Positions 16,596 to 25,024 of a stretch of 55,002 nt of DNA are shown piece by piece. The stretch covers positions 1 through 55,002 of the forward strand of contig JAHBVK010000043.1 of assembly GCA_019637555.1 (NCBI GenBank), written 5' to 3'. The translations under genes were made by a program, and so were the position numbers. The notes under the pieces were generated by a model. The model saw nothing but the letters and a program-made list of their open reading frames with translations, was not told where the DNA came from and searched no databases. Position 1 is the stretch's first letter. Each line of letters begins with the position of its first letter. This DNA comes from Anaerolineae bacterium (GTDB lineage: Bacteria; Chloroflexota; Anaerolineae; Aggregatilineales; UBA2796).

Positions 16596-18316
16596 GCATA
16601 CGCCTTGAAGCCTGCGGGCGCACCGATGTGGGTATCAAACGTGATAATAATGAAGATGCCTTTGCCATCAACTTGCCGGGAAAAGACTATCCCGATGGGT
16701 TGTTCCTAGTCGCCGACGGGATCGGTGGGCTATCACGGGGCGAGGATGCCAGCCAACTGACGATCCGTACCATTCTCAAGTCATATTTCGCAGCACGCAG
16801 TGCTCAGCGGGATCAGCAGCGCGACTACGATGCGGATAACCTTCTCGTGACTCTGCGTGAAGCAGTGCAAAGCGCCAACGCTAGCGTCCTCGACGAGTCG
16901 GGACTCAACCCCCGCCAGCGCATGGGATCGACTGTAGCGGGAATGCTGATCGATGGCGGTTCGCCGCGCGGCAACCAGCCAGCACAGGCACTCGTGTTCA
17001 ACGTCGGAGACACGCGCGTGTATCAGCTACGCAGCGGTCAGATCGTGCAGCTATCAGAGGATCAGGTCTTTCAGTTTCCCTTCGAGTCGAAGGATGAAGA
17101 TGGCAATCCACGCCGCGCCACCCGCCTGACCGCATTCATCGGACAGAGCACGCCACTTGACCCGCACTTCCAGCGGTTGAACGTGCAAGCGGGCGATATG
17201 TATATCCTGTGTAGTGATGGGCTGTGGTCTCTGGTGGAACCGCAGGAATTACGCGGTGTGCTGACGGTGACGCCGTTCCTCGAAACCGCTGATCGCTTAA
17301 TCCAGTTGGCGCGGGAACGCGGCGCGCCGGATAACATCACCGTGATTGTGGTGCGCGTGATGGCAGCGCAATCTGACCGGCTGCTGCGCTGGCTGCCCGT
17401 GATCTCGGCAGGTGGTGCAGCGGCAGCGCTGCTGATCGCGGTGTTCTTGCTGCTGCAAACGCCGCTATCGACGCCCACTTCAGTCGCCAGCGCACCTACG
17501 GATCCGGCGATAGAAATACTGCCTACTGATGCGCCATCGATTACGATATTGTCCACCCCGACGCTAGCGATCACGCTGACGGAGCCAGCGACTGCATTAC
17601 CAACCTCAGCGACAGTAGAGAATGATGATCTAGAAGTACCAGAGTCGGCGGGGGCACAGGTAGCGGTCCAGAACGCGCAGACCTTATCGGTGGGTACGGC
17701 GCGGGCGCAAGCCACCTCAATGGCATTGTTGGCGACCACACAAGCCGCCGCCCTTCCGAGCAGTACGAACACAAGCACCAATACCAGCACGGCGCTGCCA
17801 ACAGGCACGCCAACAGCGACAACCACTGCTACCTTCACGGCATCTGCTTCAGCAACATTCAGCGCCACGAGTACAATCGCGCCGACACGTACTGATAGTG
17901 CCATTCCAACCGCCACGCAGACCATAGCGCCAAGTGCGACGGTGACAATATCGCCGACAAGCGTGGTGACAGCCGCCGCGATCAGCAGCATGCCGAACAG
18001 CGTGATCCTACCGGATGGCAGCGAACTACTAACCGATACGGGACTCGCTTATCGGCTGTTCCGCGATAATCGAAGGGTACGCAGCGGACCAGCGACGGAT
18101 TACGCCGTAGTGGCGGTGATCGAGGCGGGCAGCGATCCCTATCCGCTGCTGGCGCGCTATAAAGACAGTACCGAGAACTGGTTCTTAATCCTGCTGCCAG
18201 ATGGTCAAGTTGGCTGGGTGTTCCACGACACCAGCTACAGCGAGATCATCCGTAGTGGTGGTGACCTATCGCGACTACCAAAAATCTTGTGGGCGACGAT
18301 TACGCCGACGCCGTGA
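16592..18316 (+). CDS. Membrane-anchored PP2C Ser/Thr phosphatase with outside SH3-like domain
   Basis: 574 residues. The N-terminal PP2C domain (about 1-255) is complete: TDVGIKRDNNEDAF, VADGIGG, GSTVAGMLI, FNVGDTRVYQL, LCSDGLW and GAPDNITVIVV supply the metal-binding aspartates. A membrane helix follows (LPVISAGGAAAALLIAVFLL, about 268-290). A long Thr/Ser/Ala-rich linker then leads to a C-terminal bacterial SH3-like module (LAYRLFRDNRRVRSGPATDY, with GQVGWVFHDTSY). Thus the catalytic domain is in the cytoplasm and a likely wall- or ligand-binding domain lies outside, like a transmembrane receptor in which the output is dephosphorylation. It overlaps the FHA gene by four bases. Substrate and ligand are not known. 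Confidence 0.92.
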   Translation: MSIRLEACGRTDVGIKRDNNEDAFAINLPGKDYPDGLFLVADGIGGLSRGEDASQLTIRTILKSYFAARSAQRDQQRDYDADNLLVTLREAVQSANASVLDESGLNPRQRMGSTVAGMLIDGGSPRGNQPAQALVFNVGDTRVYQLRSGQIVQLSEDQVFQFPFESKDEDGNPRRATRLTAFIGQSTPLDPHFQRLNVQAGDMYILCSDGLWSLVEPQELRGVLTVTPFLETADRLIQLARERGAPDNITVIVVRVMAAQSDRLLRWLPVISAGGAAAALLIAVFLLLQTPLSTPTSVASAPTDPAIEILPTDAPSITILSTPTLAITLTEPATALPTSATVENDDLEVPESAGAQVAVQNAQTLSVGTARAQATSMALLATTQAAALPSSTNTSTNTSTALPTGTPTATTTATFTASASATFSATSTIAPTRTDSAIPTATQTIAPSATVTISPTSVVTAAAISSMPNSVILPDGSELLTDTGLAYRLFRDNRRVRSGPATDYAVVAVIEAGSDPYPLLARYKDSTENWFLILLPDGQVGWVFHDTSYSEIIRSGGDLSRLPKILWATITPTP

Positions 18317-18448
18317 TCCGCCCGACTGGGAATCGACGCCAGCGGATTTTCAGATAAACTTAGCTGACATCCTGAAGCAGTCCGCGCGGCGATCCTATAG
18401 CGATCTGTATGCGCAACATAGCACTTTCCCTCGGAGATAAGAGACATC

Positions 18449-19348
18449 GTGGCTGAATTTCGTTACCCTGAACGCTTCCTTGGCGTGGACGAAGAAACCA
18501 GTATGCGGGAGACCAGCGCCGTGTGGGTGCTGCCGATCCCGTTCGAGATGACGACCACTTACGCAGGTGGTACAAAATTGGGTCCGCGTTCGATCATTGA
18601 GGCATCGAATCAACTAGAACTCTATGACATAGAGATGGAATCTGAGGCTGCTTTCGCTTATGGCGTACACACACTGCCCTTTTTCCATCCAACGCTCGAC
18701 TCATTGGAAGCGGTCAGTCAATCAATCGCCGACGCGGTGGCGGGACTCAATATTCAAGACCAACTGCTGGTGACGTTAGGTGGCGAACACGGCATTACAC
18801 CGGGATTGGTGCGCGCTTTCGCTGCCAAGTATCCGGGCTTGATGGTGGTGCAGATCGACGCGCACAGCGATCTGCGCGATGAGTACGACGGCACGCCATG
18901 GAGTCATGCTTGCGTGGCGCGGCGCTGGCTGCCCTACGCGCCGACGGTTCAATTCGGCATCCGTTCGACCTGCCCCGAAGAAGTTGAGTTCATCCGGCAG
19001 TCAGATCGGGTGACGGTGTTCAGGGCAGCGGAGATGTATGTGGATCGGGAACACCGCTATCTGGACGCGCTAAAGAAGCTGATCGAAGGACGCGATGTTT
19101 ATCTGAGCATCGATGTTGACGGCTTCGATCCCTCGGTATTCAGCGCGACGGGTACCCCGGAACCGGGCGGAATCGGCTGGTACGACGGATTGGAGTTGAT
19201 CCGCACGGTGACGGAACATTCGCGGGTTGTGGCGGTAGATTGCGTGGAACTTGCGCCCGCCAACGCCAGTCAAGCCTCGAACTATGCGGCGGCGAAATTA
19301 GTCTACAAGACGATCAACTACGTGATGCGCTCACGCGGCAAGGTTTAA
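18449..19348 (+). CDS. speB: Agmatinase (ureohydrolase family)
   Basis: Protein of 299 residues in the arginase/agmatinase superfamily; expected to hydrolyse agmatine to putrescine and urea with two manganese ions. Metal ligands are all present: GGEHG near 111-115, DAHSDLRD near 137-144, SHAC near 150, and DVDGFDPS near 223-230, followed by the family's PEPGG. The GTG at 18449 has GGAG upstream. Length matches E. coli SpeB (306). No arginine decarboxylase gene adjoins it, so a related guanidino substrate remains possible. Its last four bases overlap the convergent Uma2 gene. Confidence 0.9.
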   Translation: MAEFRYPERFLGVDEETSMRETSAVWVLPIPFEMTTTYAGGTKLGPRSIIEASNQLELYDIEMESEAAFAYGVHTLPFFHPTLDSLEAVSQSIADAVAGLNIQDQLLVTLGGEHGITPGLVRAFAAKYPGLMVVQIDAHSDLRDEYDGTPWSHACVARRWLPYAPTVQFGIRSTCPEEVEFIRQSDRVTVFRAAEMYVDREHRYLDALKKLIEGRDVYLSIDVDGFDPSVFSATGTPEPGGIGWYDGLELIRTVTEHSRVVAVDCVELAPANASQASNYAAAKLVYKTINYVMRSRGKV

Positions 19349-19986
19349 TCCTCGACGCCGAGCATTTTACGGACATCTGCGAGGACTTCGATCATATTGG
19401 GGAGCGATTCCTGCCATAGCGTAGGCACATGTAATATCAGTTGTGGCAGGATCGGCGTGCGATAGTTGCCATCACCATCCGCAAACTGCGATTGATAGCG
19501 TCCTTCGCTGTTCAAACGCAAGAAGCGGCACTCTTTACGCAGCGCATCAACGATCCAATATTCAGTGATACCTGCTGCTTCGTATTCCTGAAACTTCTTA
19601 CCGTAATCTCGCTCGGTACTCTCTGGCGACACAATTTCGATAACCATATCAGCGCGATCTTGGATAAACGTGTCGTGCAACCGCGCCATGTTTTCATTCA
19701 GCACTATAGCAAAGTCTGGTTCACGATGAGGATGACCAGCTACCGATTCCATTCTGAGCAGGAAAGAAAAACCTACAAACAACCCAATCGGATTCAACAA
19801 AAAATAGCCTTGAAGCAGCGTTGAGAAATAGCCTACAAAATTCATGTGCGTGAGCGTAACCACTGGAATTTTATAAGCTACTTCCCCAATCCATTCGTAA
19901 TGTTCTTCAGCATATTTGTCTAGGTACTCCTGCTCGGAGACATTCAGGATCACGTCACCTGTTTGGATAGCTTCCAGCAGAGTCAT
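19345..19986 (-). CDS. Uma2 family protein (PD-(D/E)XK nuclease-like)
   Basis: 213 residues. The signature lies at about 88-160: REPDFAIVLNE, then VIEIVSPESTERDYGKKFQEYEAAGITEYWIVD, where the Asp, Glu and Lys residues form the PD-(D/E)XK nuclease core. The N-terminal half has the usual helical lead-in. Such proteins are abundant as paralogues in Chloroflexota and cyanobacteria and their biological role is not settled; DNA cleavage is predicted from fold only. It overlaps the 3' end of speB by four bases on the opposite strand. Confidence 0.85.
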   Translation of the reverse strand: MTLLEAIQTGDVILNVSEQEYLDKYAEEHYEWIGEVAYKIPVVTLTHMNFVGYFSTLLQGYFLLNPIGLFVGFSFLLRMESVAGHPHREPDFAIVLNENMARLHDTFIQDRADMVIEIVSPESTERDYGKKFQEYEAAGITEYWIVDALRKECRFLRLNSEGRYQSQFADGDGNYRTPILPQLILHVPTLWQESLPNMIEVLADVRKMLGVED

Positions 19987-20035
19987 TGTCCTACTCCAAT
20001 ACTCTCTTGAAAGGCAATTATACCAGTAAACAAAG

Positions 20036-20061
20036 CGCCGCTGTTGGTTACGACAGCGGCG
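20036..20061 (-). terminator. Rho-independent terminator of the acyl-CoA dehydrogenase gene
   Basis: CGCCGCTGT and ACAGCGGCG form a perfect 9-bp stem with an 8-base loop. On the minus strand it is followed by GCTTTGTTTACT. It lies 32 bases after the acyl-CoA dehydrogenase stop codon. Confidence 0.65.
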
Positions 20062-20092
20062 TGTAAATTACCCTAATTATCTCAACGCTCGA

Positions 20093-21295
20093 CTAGGCAA
20101 AGGCTTGCACACCCGTGATCTCACGTCCAACCACCAGCGTATTGATGTCGTGCGTGCCTTCGTAGGTGTAAACCGCTTCCATATCCGCGAAGTGTCGGGC
20201 GATGTGATTTTCCAGCAGGATGCCATTACCACCGAGAATTTCGCGTCCGAGCGCTACGACTTCGCGGGCGTTGGCGGTGTTGAATGCCTTAGCCAGACTC
20301 GCCTTACCCTCGGTTACCTTGCCCTGATCGATCAGTTGGCTGAGGCGCAGTGTCATCATCTGCATCGCGGTGATCTTGCCCAGCATGTTGACCAGCTTCG
20401 ACTGCGTGAGCTGATAGCCCGCAATTGCTTTGCCAAACTGCACGCGGCGTTTGGCGTAATCGAGTGCGTACTCGTAAGCTGCCATGGCGTGACCAATCGC
20501 TTCCCATGCCACACCGATGCGCGTCGCACCGAGCACGATGGCGGTATCGCGGAAGCTGTTGGAGTTCTCTAATTTGTTCTCCAACGGGATCGCTACATTG
20601 TCCAGATAAATATCGCAGTTAGTGATGGCGCGCTTGCCGATCTTGCCTGTGATCGGCACCGCTTTATAGCCGGGCGTGTTGCTAGGCACGATGAAGCCGT
20701 TGACTTTGCCCGTCTCCTCGTTACGCGCCCAAACGATGCAGAAATCGGCAATGTTCGCCAGCCCGATCCAGCGTTTGTTGCCGTTAATGACCCAGCTATC
20801 ACCCTCACGCCGTGCAGTTGTTTCGGGGTGTGCCGCATCCGACCCGCCGCGCGCTTCCGTCAACCCGAAGCAGCCGATGGTTTCCCATGACGCCATTTTG
20901 GGCAGATACTTCTGCTTCTGCTCCTCGCTGCCGAGGAAGAAAATGCTCAACATGGCGAGTCCGCTGTGGACACCGTAGATGGTGCTGAGGCTGCCATCCC
21001 CGCGCGATAACTCCATGCTGATCAGACCCATTGACACGCTGCTCAGTCCGGGGCAGCCGTAGCCGGGAATCGGACCGCCAGTGATGCCAAGTGCGCGCAG
21101 TTTGGGCAGTAGTTCCATCGGCATTTCGCCGCGTTCCCAATAGTCATTGATGATCGGCTCGACCTCGTTCATCATGAATTCGCGGACGCGGTAGCGTACT
21201 TCGCGTTCCTGATCCGTGAGCAGGTCGTCCATATGGTAATAATCGGTGGATTCCAGCTTGGTCGGTGCCGTACGAGTGATCTCTGCGACGCTCAT
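20093..21295 (-). CDS. Acyl-CoA dehydrogenase, glutaryl-CoA dehydrogenase-like
   Basis: FAD enzyme of 400 residues from the ATG of MSVAEITRTAP; a TTG eight codons upstream is possible but weaker. The order is as in the family: N-terminal helical domain, CFGLTEARGGSDAAHP with the flavin-contact segment, WVINGNKRWIGLANIADF, and the C-terminal helical domain ending YEGTHDINTLVVGREITGVQAF. The Glu in YEGTHD is the catalytic base at the position used by glutaryl-CoA dehydrogenases. The closest subfamilies are glutaryl-CoA dehydrogenase and short-chain acyl-CoA oxidase-like proteins; the acyl chain cannot be read. No other beta-oxidation genes are nearby. It is a single-gene unit with its own terminator. 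Confidence 0.9.
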   Translation of the reverse strand: MSVAEITRTAPTKLESTDYYHMDDLLTDQEREVRYRVREFMMNEVEPIINDYWERGEMPMELLPKLRALGITGGPIPGYGCPGLSSVSMGLISMELSRGDGSLSTIYGVHSGLAMLSIFFLGSEEQKQKYLPKMASWETIGCFGLTEARGGSDAAHPETTARREGDSWVINGNKRWIGLANIADFCIVWARNEETGKVNGFIVPSNTPGYKAVPITGKIGKRAITNCDIYLDNVAIPLENKLENSNSFRDTAIVLGATRIGVAWEAIGHAMAAYEYALDYAKRRVQFGKAIAGYQLTQSKLVNMLGKITAMQMMTLRLSQLIDQGKVTEGKASLAKAFNTANAREVVALGREILGGNGILLENHIARHFADMEAVYTYEGTHDINTLVVGREITGVQAFA

Positions 21296-21408
21296 GCTCA
21301 GTAAACCCCACAAACTCAATTAATCAAATCTCCGTTTGATTATAAGGAAAATTTGATCGAGTGACAAGTTAACGGCGCATAATTTTACGAGTTTGAGAAG
21401 TGAGGAAT

Positions 21409-21505
21409 GCCCTCATCCTAAATCCTTCTCCCGCTAGGAGAAGGACTTAAATATAAGGGTTGTTTAATTCCCCTCTCCTTGCGGGAGAGGGGTAGGGGTG
21501 AGGGC
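21409..21505. repeat. Composite inverted repeat with two inner hairpins
   Basis: Outer arms GCCCTCATCC (21409) and GGGGTGAGGGC (to 21505) pair. Inside are two perfect stems: TCCTTCTCC-cgcta-GGAGAAGGA (21423-21445) and CCCCTCTCC-ttgcg-GGAGAGGGG (21470-21492). The whole can fold as a three-way junction. It sits between the end of the aldo/keto reductase gene and the upstream side of the acyl-CoA dehydrogenase gene, and is probably a mobile intergenic repeat that also terminates transcription. A degenerate relative may lie near 10770-10825 (GCCTCACCC...GGTGAG). Confidence 0.65.
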
Positions 21506-21513
21506 TAATCAGG

Positions 21514-22386
21514 TTATACGAACAGCGGAGCCATCTCCAGCGACTTCAAATCCGCCTGCATGGTTTCCTCGCTCGGACGCTGCTCGAAGCGCGACGCGGC
21601 ATCCAGCACTTTAGGCAGAAGCTGAATATCACCCAGCGTATTCAGGAATACCTGCGGATTACCCAGCACCCAATGCACAGCATGATCGATGTGCGCCTGT
21701 TCGATCAGCGGCTCGTACCAAGTATTGGCGCTGTGCTGCTGACCTTCCGCCCACGGGCGGCGCGTCACCGACTTGATCGTTTGCACGGCGATATTGCGCT
21801 GCTGCGCCATGCCTAGCAGGGTCTCGAAGCCGTAGCGATACTGTGGATTCTGCATCATCACGTAGCTATAGGGCAGCAGGATCGAGTCGAAGTCGTAGAA
21901 GTTAAGGCTGCGATGATGCATCTCCGCGATGGCGACATCGTGTCCGGTCACGCCGATAAAGCGCACTAAGCCCTGCTCCCGTGCCTCCAACAGCGCTCGT
22001 AGTGCGCCATCTTCGCTCATGGCGGTCTGCCAGTCAGCTTCCGCCACCAGATAGTGAAGCTGGATCAGATCGACGGAATCGACACGCAAGCGCTCCAGTG
22101 AGCGGTGAAACTGATCTTTCGCCGCCTGATAGGTGCGCTCGCCTGTCTTGGTCGCCAGAAAGAAATCCCGGCGGTGCTGCGCCATCCACGGACCAATGCG
22201 CAATTCGGAGTCACCGTAGCTGGCGGCAGTGTCGATGTGGTTGACGCCGTACTCTAGCAGTACTTCTAGCGTGCGATCTGCGTCGTCCTGAGTCACATTG
22301 CCGAGCGCGGCAGCACCAAAAATCGCGCGGCTGCTGAGGTGTCCGGTGCGTCCGAAGGGTTGACGGGCAATTTGCTTTGCTACCAT
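21514..22386 (-). CDS. Aldo/keto reductase
   Basis: NAD(P)H-dependent carbonyl reductase of 290 residues with a TIM-barrel fold. The catalytic tetrad is visible: Asp and Tyr in HIDTAASYGDSE near 50-61, Lys in ATKTGE near 80 and His in LIQLHYL near 110. The late cofactor-binding segment is short, which groups it with compact bacterial members rather than with full-length sugar reductases. It starts 12 bases after the nitroreductase stop codon, so the two form an operon. The substrate is unknown. Confidence 0.9.
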   Translation of the reverse strand: MVAKQIARQPFGRTGHLSSRAIFGAAALGNVTQDDADRTLEVLLEYGVNHIDTAASYGDSELRIGPWMAQHRRDFFLATKTGERTYQAAKDQFHRSLERLRVDSVDLIQLHYLVAEADWQTAMSEDGALRALLEAREQGLVRFIGVTGHDVAIAEMHHRSLNFYDFDSILLPYSYVMMQNPQYRYGFETLLGMAQQRNIAVQTIKSVTRRPWAEGQQHSANTWYEPLIEQAHIDHAVHWVLGNPQVFLNTLGDIQLLPKVLDAASRFEQRPSEETMQADLKSLEMAPLFV

Positions 22387-22398
22387 GATCTGCTGCTC

Positions 22399-22893
22399 CT
22401 ACCACTTCTCATAATGAACGATGTCGGTTAATTGGCGTCTGCCGCCTTTAGTGGGGGTGAAATCCGGCGCGGGATAGCCGAACGAGATCGCCAGATTTAG
22501 AATCAGCTCTGCGGGGACGCCGAGTAATTCTTTCGCTTTGTCCGGTTCGTAGATGGCGGCGATGCACGATCCGACGCCAAGTTCCCAGCCTGCAAGTTGC
22601 ATGTAAGCGGCGGCTTGCCCCAGATCGAAGTCGGGCCAGTTGCCCGCCTTGTCGCTGATCATCACCACCGCAAAATCAGCGCCCGCTAGATGTCCGGCGA
22701 ACGTCCCTAGCCTGGAGAGTGCCTCCAGCGTGCCGCGATCTTTGACTACGATGAAGTGCCACGGCTGTTTGTTCTTGCTGCTCTGAGATCGGCGTCCGGC
22801 GTTGAGGATCGCGCTGATGTCGGAATCGGGGACGTGCTGGTCGCTGAACTGGCGCACGGCGCGTTTGGTGCGGATGGCATCTCTAACCTGCAT
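22399..22893 (-). CDS. Nitroreductase family protein
   Basis: FMN-dependent oxidoreductase of 164 residues, at the short end of the family. MQVRDAIRTKRAVRQFSDQHV carries the FMN phosphate-binding Arg-x-Arg pattern; AGRRSQSSKNKQPWHFIVV is the second flavin contact; LGQAAAYMQLAGWELGVGSC and YPAPDFTP complete the fold. It is the first gene of a two-gene unit with the aldo/keto reductase. The first half of the gene is duplicated at 24515-24766, with about 93 percent base identity by eye. Confidence 0.9.
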   Translation of the reverse strand: MQVRDAIRTKRAVRQFSDQHVPDSDISAILNAGRRSQSSKNKQPWHFIVVKDRGTLEALSRLGTFAGHLAGADFAVVMISDKAGNWPDFDLGQAAAYMQLAGWELGVGSCIAAIYEPDKAKELLGVPAELILNLAISFGYPAPDFTPTKGGRRQLTDIVHYEKW

Positions 22894-23005
22894 AGCTGAT
22901 CAATCTCCGCTAAAGTACGTGAATCTTGGTTCAAACAATTGTAACTAAGATTGGTAATCGGTGATCGCTTCATTCTATTCAGGATGTTGATAGGTCGTTA
23001 GTAGC

Positions 23006-23011
23006 TATAAT
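23006..23011 (+). promoter_or_regulatory. Probable -10 box for the HTH-histidine kinase gene
   Basis: TATAAT, 35 bases upstream of the chosen ATG. The -35 region at the right distance (GATGTT) is poor, which would suit an activated promoter. Confidence 0.35.
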
Positions 23012-23046
23012 GAACCTACGGATATTATTCGCGTGGGTTGCTCCTC

Positions 23047-24411
23047 ATGTCCTCTAGTCGGTTGATCACAAGTCAAGATGTCGCGGAGTTGCTGCATATC
23101 GAGACGGCAACGGTTCGCCGCTGGTTTCGGGAGAAACGTTTGCCCGGTGTCCGCATCAGTAATCGCTGGTATGTAAGGCTCGATGTGTTGGAACGCTGGT
23201 TGCTGGAACATGGCATGGAGCAAGCGCACGACCAACCGCTGCTGAAACATTTCTCGCTACTGCCCTCGATATTGGCTTCAGAAGATCGCCCGTTGGGGTG
23301 GACTGAACGCGAACTCCTGGCAGCTATCGTGCAATCTTCGGACGACGCGATCATCAGCAAATCGCTAGACGGCACGATCCTTAGTTGGAATGCAGGCGCA
23401 CAGCGCATGTATGGCTATACGCCGGAAGAAGTCATTGGCAAGCCGATCTCAATCCTTGTTCCTCCCGATCAACAGGATGAAATCCCCCAAATTCTCAGCC
23501 GTTTAAGGCGTGGCGAACACATCGATCACTACGAAACACGCCGTGTGCACAAAGATGGGCGCATTTTGGAAATTTCGTTGAGCGTTTCACCGGTGAGAGA
23601 CGAGCACGGCGAGATCGTGGCAGCGGCAAAGATCGCCAGAAACATCACCGAGCGTAAGCAGGCGCAAGAGCATGTTAGGCAACTGTTAGAGGCAGAACGC
23701 GAGGCGCGGCAGCGCGCAGAGCAAGCGGATGCCTTCAAACTTCATTTGCTGGCGATCATTTCTCATGAATTGCGTACACCGCTATCGTCGATCAAAGGCT
23801 TCGTGACTACACTGTTGGCGAAAGATGTAAGGTTCGATGAACAGACTCAGCGCGAATTTCTGACTATTGCCGATGCGGAAGCGGATAAGCTGACTCATCT
23901 GATAGATGATTTGCTAGACCTCTCGCGGCTGCAAGTTGGCAAGCTTACCATCGAAACAAAGATGCAATCTATATACTCGATTCTCGACACCGCCCGCGTC
24001 GAAATGGATATATTGGCACACAACCATCACTTGAGCATTGACCTATCGTCTAATTTGCCTCCAGTACTGGCAGATGAGCAGCGCATTGTTCAGGTGCTTA
24101 CCAATTTGGTAGACAACGCAGCAAAGTATTCAGGCGTGGGCACTCAAATCGTCGTCACTGTTTGCCAACAAAGGACTGATTTTATTCAGTTTGATGTCAG
24201 TGACGAAGGGAACGGAATTCCACCAAGCGAACGAGAATCGGTCTTTGAAACCTTCCATCAAGGCGAGGTAGCAAAAGAGGGGCTTGGGCTAGGTCTGGCG
24301 ATTTGCAAAGGCTTAGTCGAAGCACATGGCGGACGCATCTGGATACAGGAGAAGCTCCCACCCGGCACAACTGTTTCCTTCACGCTACCTATTGTCAAAT
24401 CAGTTAGCTAA
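23047..24411 (+). CDS. Sensor histidine kinase with N-terminal excisionase-type HTH domain
   Basis: 454 residues from the ATG at 23047 (a TTG three codons upstream is the alternative). Residues about 5-55 form an HTH_17/excisionase-like DNA-binding domain (LITSQDVAELLHIETATVRR, then RWYVRLDVLERWL). A PAS domain follows at about 95-215 (SSDDAIISKSLDGTILSWNA, GYTPEEVIG), then a short coiled coil, HisKA with the phospho-acceptor His in ISHELRTPLSSIKG near 240, and HATPase_c with NLVDNAAKYS, DEGNGIP and GLGLGLAI. No membrane helix is present, so it is cytoplasmic. Fusing a DNA-binding domain to a complete kinase, with no receiver domain, is unusual. No response regulator gene adjoins it. Confidence 0.9.
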   Translation: MSSSRLITSQDVAELLHIETATVRRWFREKRLPGVRISNRWYVRLDVLERWLLEHGMEQAHDQPLLKHFSLLPSILASEDRPLGWTERELLAAIVQSSDDAIISKSLDGTILSWNAGAQRMYGYTPEEVIGKPISILVPPDQQDEIPQILSRLRRGEHIDHYETRRVHKDGRILEISLSVSPVRDEHGEIVAAAKIARNITERKQAQEHVRQLLEAEREARQRAEQADAFKLHLLAIISHELRTPLSSIKGFVTTLLAKDVRFDEQTQREFLTIADAEADKLTHLIDDLLDLSRLQVGKLTIETKMQSIYSILDTARVEMDILAHNHHLSIDLSSNLPPVLADEQRIVQVLTNLVDNAAKYSGVGTQIVVTVCQQRTDFIQFDVSDEGNGIPPSERESVFETFHQGEVAKEGLGLGLAICKGLVEAHGGRIWIQEKLPPGTTVSFTLPIVKSVS

Positions 24412-24514
24412 TGCGATTAGACATAGATGCATAAACTAGTAGGCATTACGTGGAGCAACTTACGCGAGATCTCCTTATCCTTTCCCGATGTGGAAGAAGG
24501 AACCTCCTAGGTCA

Positions 24515-24766
24515 CTAAGCCTTGTCGCCGATAATCACCACCGCGAAATCAGCACCCGCTAGATGTCCGGCGAACGTCCCTAGCTCGGAGAGTTCCTCCA
24601 GCGTGCCGCGATCTTTGACCACGATGAAGAGCCACGACTGTTTGTTCTTGCTGCTCTGAGATCGGCGTCCGGCGTTGAGGATCGCGCTGATGTCGGAAGT
24701 GGGGACGTGCTGATCGCTGAACTGGCGGACGGCGCGTTTGGTGCGGATGGCATCGCCAACTTGCAT
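24515..24766 (-). pseudogene. Truncated duplicate of the nitroreductase gene
   Basis: 83 codons equal to the first half of the nitroreductase at 22399-22893. Some 17 of 249 bases differ by eye. The copy begins MQVGDAIRTKRAVRQFSDQH and stops right after GDKA with TAG. The half that completes the FMN site and dimer interface is missing, so an active enzyme is unlikely. The similarity ends abruptly at both edges. The kinase gene at 23047 lies between the two copies. The frame has stayed open, which points to a recent event. Confidence 0.85.
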
Positions 24767-25024
24767 GAGCGAGGCTGCTCCTTGTCAAGGGACTTCATGC
24801 CATAACGGTTGAGATGACATTGTATTACTATAGTGCAACTAAAAAGAGTTTTAATAGAGTTTAGTAGATTCTTTCAACTTTACTGCTAACTCAGTAGTAG
24901 AATTATGCCACGATTAGGATCTGAAGATCGATGCTGGTGGATTGCCATAAATCAGGCTGCCCTTACTCCTCGATAGCTGACGACGTAGCCAATCATACCA
25001 ACGAGAAGTCCAAAGGGGACGATC

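Noticed and set aside
17071..17991. Open frame of 306 codons antisense to the PP2C gene
   Set aside because: It is the mirror of the Thr/Ser/Ala-rich linker and gives low-complexity Val/Ala-rich protein. The PP2C reading has all catalytic motifs.
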